Below, one piece after another: positions 32,192 to 33,208 of a stretch of DNA of 33,208 bases. The translations under genes were made by a program, and so were the position numbers. Positions within the stretch are counted from its first letter, which is position 1; every line of letters begins with the position of its first letter. Source of the stretch: Prosthecobacter debontii. Its GTDB lineage: Bacteria > Verrucomicrobiota > Verrucomicrobiia > Verrucomicrobiales > Verrucomicrobiaceae. Location: contig CAMBPV010000025.1 of the NCBI GenBank assembly GCA_945869695.1, positions 1 to 33,208 on the forward strand. Direction: 5' to 3'. Below the pieces are notes generated by a model that was not told where the DNA came from, ran no database searches, and saw nothing but the letters and a program-made list of their open reading frames with translations.

Positions 32192-33208
32192 TTAAGCCCC
32201 CTCGGTTTCGCCTTCTCTTGCCACGAATCGCATCGAGTGGTCGATAAACTTGAGAGGGACGTCATCGGTGGGGCCGTTTCGGTTCTTGGCGATGATCAAA
32301 AGGGCGTCCCCCTTGGACTCGGGGTCTTGCTCCTTTTCGTCATCTGCCTCCATCTTGGCACCCGCATAGTCCGTCCGAGTGAGCAGTCCCACCATGTCGG
32401 CGTCCTGCTCAATGGATCCGGACTCACGGAGGTCACTCAGCACCGGGCGTTGGCCCTTTCGGGATTCCACCGCGCGGTTCAACTGAGCCAAGACAATGAT
32501 CGGCACGTCCAGCTCTTTGGCCAATCCCTTGATTCCCGCGGAGATTTCCGCGATTTCGATCTGCCGATTGTCCTTGGCGCGTCGGGAGCCGGAGGTGAGG
32601 AGCTGAAGGTAATCGATGGCGATCATCTTGATGCCAAACTGCTTTTTCAGGCGTCGGGCCTTGGCTCTCAGCTCCATGACATCGAGACCTGGTGTATCGT
32701 CGATGAAAATTTGGGCCTTTTGCAGGTCTCGGGTCGCGCGCGCCAGAGATTCCTGCTGGGCGCGGTTCAGGAGGCCCCGCGTGAGGTCGGACATGCTTAG
32801 ACGCGCACGCGAGACCAGCAAGCGTCGCACCAGCATCGTGGCACTCATTTCCAGGCTGAAAACAGCACACGGTGAATTTGAATCCACGGCAATGAACTCC
32901 ACGATGTTCATGGCCAAGGAGGTCTTACCCATCGAGGGACGAGCCGCGATGACAAACATTTCACCGCCTTGAAGACCGGACGTCATCGAGTCCAGCTTCG
33001 CATAACCGCTCGGGAGTCCTCGCAGCTGGCCGGGGTGCGCCAGCATGTATTCGATGGAGTCGATGGCCTCCATCACGTGTTGGCTCAGGGAGCGGATTCC
33101 ATCCTCGGCACCCACAGACTCACGGACGCCGAGCACCCGCTGCTCAGCGTGATCCACCAGAGTTGTGACATCCTCATCGGGCGATTCCTTCCCATGCTCG
33201 TAGGCCTG
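32192..33208 (-). CDS. dnaB: Replicative DNA helicase DnaB, C-terminal part (partial)
   Basis: The frame is open to the right edge, so the N-terminal domain lies outside the window; 338 codons are present. The visible part begins in the linker (AYEHGKESPDEDVTTLVDHAEQRVLG) and runs through the RecA-like helicase core. Walker A is AARPSMGKTSLAMN, the Walker B segment is AIDYLQLL, the loop VLAQLNRAVESRKGQRPVLSDLRESGSIEQDADMV is diagnostic of DnaB, and the arginine-finger region lies near LLIIAKNRNGPTDDVPLKF. DnaB unwinds DNA at the replication fork and is loaded at the origin by DnaA and a loader. It is followed by the 796-bp gene-free region carrying DnaA-box-like sites. Confidence 0.96.
   Translation of the reverse strand, partial: QAYEHGKESPDEDVTTLVDHAEQRVLGVRESVGAEDGIRSLSQHVMEAIDSIEYMLAHPGQLRGLPSGYAKLDSMTSGLQGGEMFVIAARPSMGKTSLAMNIVEFIAVDSNSPCAVFSLEMSATMLVRRLLVSRARLSMSDLTRGLLNRAQQESLARATRDLQKAQIFIDDTPGLDVMELRAKARRLKKQFGIKMIAIDYLQLLTSGSRRAKDNRQIEIAEISAGIKGLAKELDVPIIVLAQLNRAVESRKGQRPVLSDLRESGSIEQDADMVGLLTRTDYAGAKMEADDEKEQDPESKGDALLIIAKNRNGPTDDVPLKFIDHSMRFVAREGETEGA

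Overview
The window reads like a chromosomal segment of a Verrucomicrobia-type bacterium. This is inferred from gene content and style: a complete-looking type II secretion operon with large insertions in its secretin, coupled start/stop overlaps, almost no recognisable Shine-Dalgarno sequences, and Pro/Gly-rich exported proteins. I could not run a taxonomic search. No rRNA, tRNA or CRISPR array was seen.

Layout. (1) 1-440: the 3' end of an IS3-family insertion sequence. (2) 664-5544, + strand: an exported cupredoxin, a membrane class III adenylate cyclase, a beta-barrel outer-membrane protein and an exported one-haem protein; the first three are tightly coupled. (3) 5609-7314, - strand: a glutathione-peroxidase-like protein and class II fructose-bisphosphate aldolase, each followed by a convincing intrinsic terminator. 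(4) 7528-8307, +: an exported Pro/Gly-rich protein. (5) 8311-22046, -: a type II secretion operon in the order gspE-F-G-H-I-J-K-L-M-(unknown exported protein)-D, followed by a membrane acyltransferase of the heparan-glucosaminide N-acetyltransferase type and a NagB-like sugar-phosphate deaminase. (6) 22188-23192, +: a GHMP sugar kinase resembling glucuronokinase.

(7) 23197-30360 is the most interesting part. It holds a metal-homeostasis cluster built around three COG0523/CobW GTPases. On the - strand a five-gene coupled operon encodes a ZigA/YciC-type COG0523 protein, a second COG0523 protein, an unrecognised 152-aa protein, a divergent FeoB-like permease with an unusual Cys cluster in its G domain, and a flavoprotein ending in a Cys-rich tail. 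Divergently placed are a third COG0523 protein whose CxCC motif has become SxSG and an FmdB-like protein that has lost its zinc-ribbon cysteines. The same inverted repeat, (T/C)GCAA-N5-TTGC(A/G), occurs twice in tandem before the five-gene operon and once in the divergent promoter region of the other two genes. I read this as a Fur-family regulon, most likely a zinc (Zur) one, for zinc import, zinc allocation and zinc sparing.

(8) 30385-31395, -: a zinc-free MDR-type alcohol/quinone dehydrogenase. (9) 31396-32191: a 796-bp stretch without a gene, carrying an array of DnaA-box-like 9-mers with 11-bp phasing and several inverted repeats; it is a candidate replication origin or DnaA-controlled region. 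(10) 32192 to the right edge, -: replicative helicase DnaB, whose N-terminus lies outside the window.
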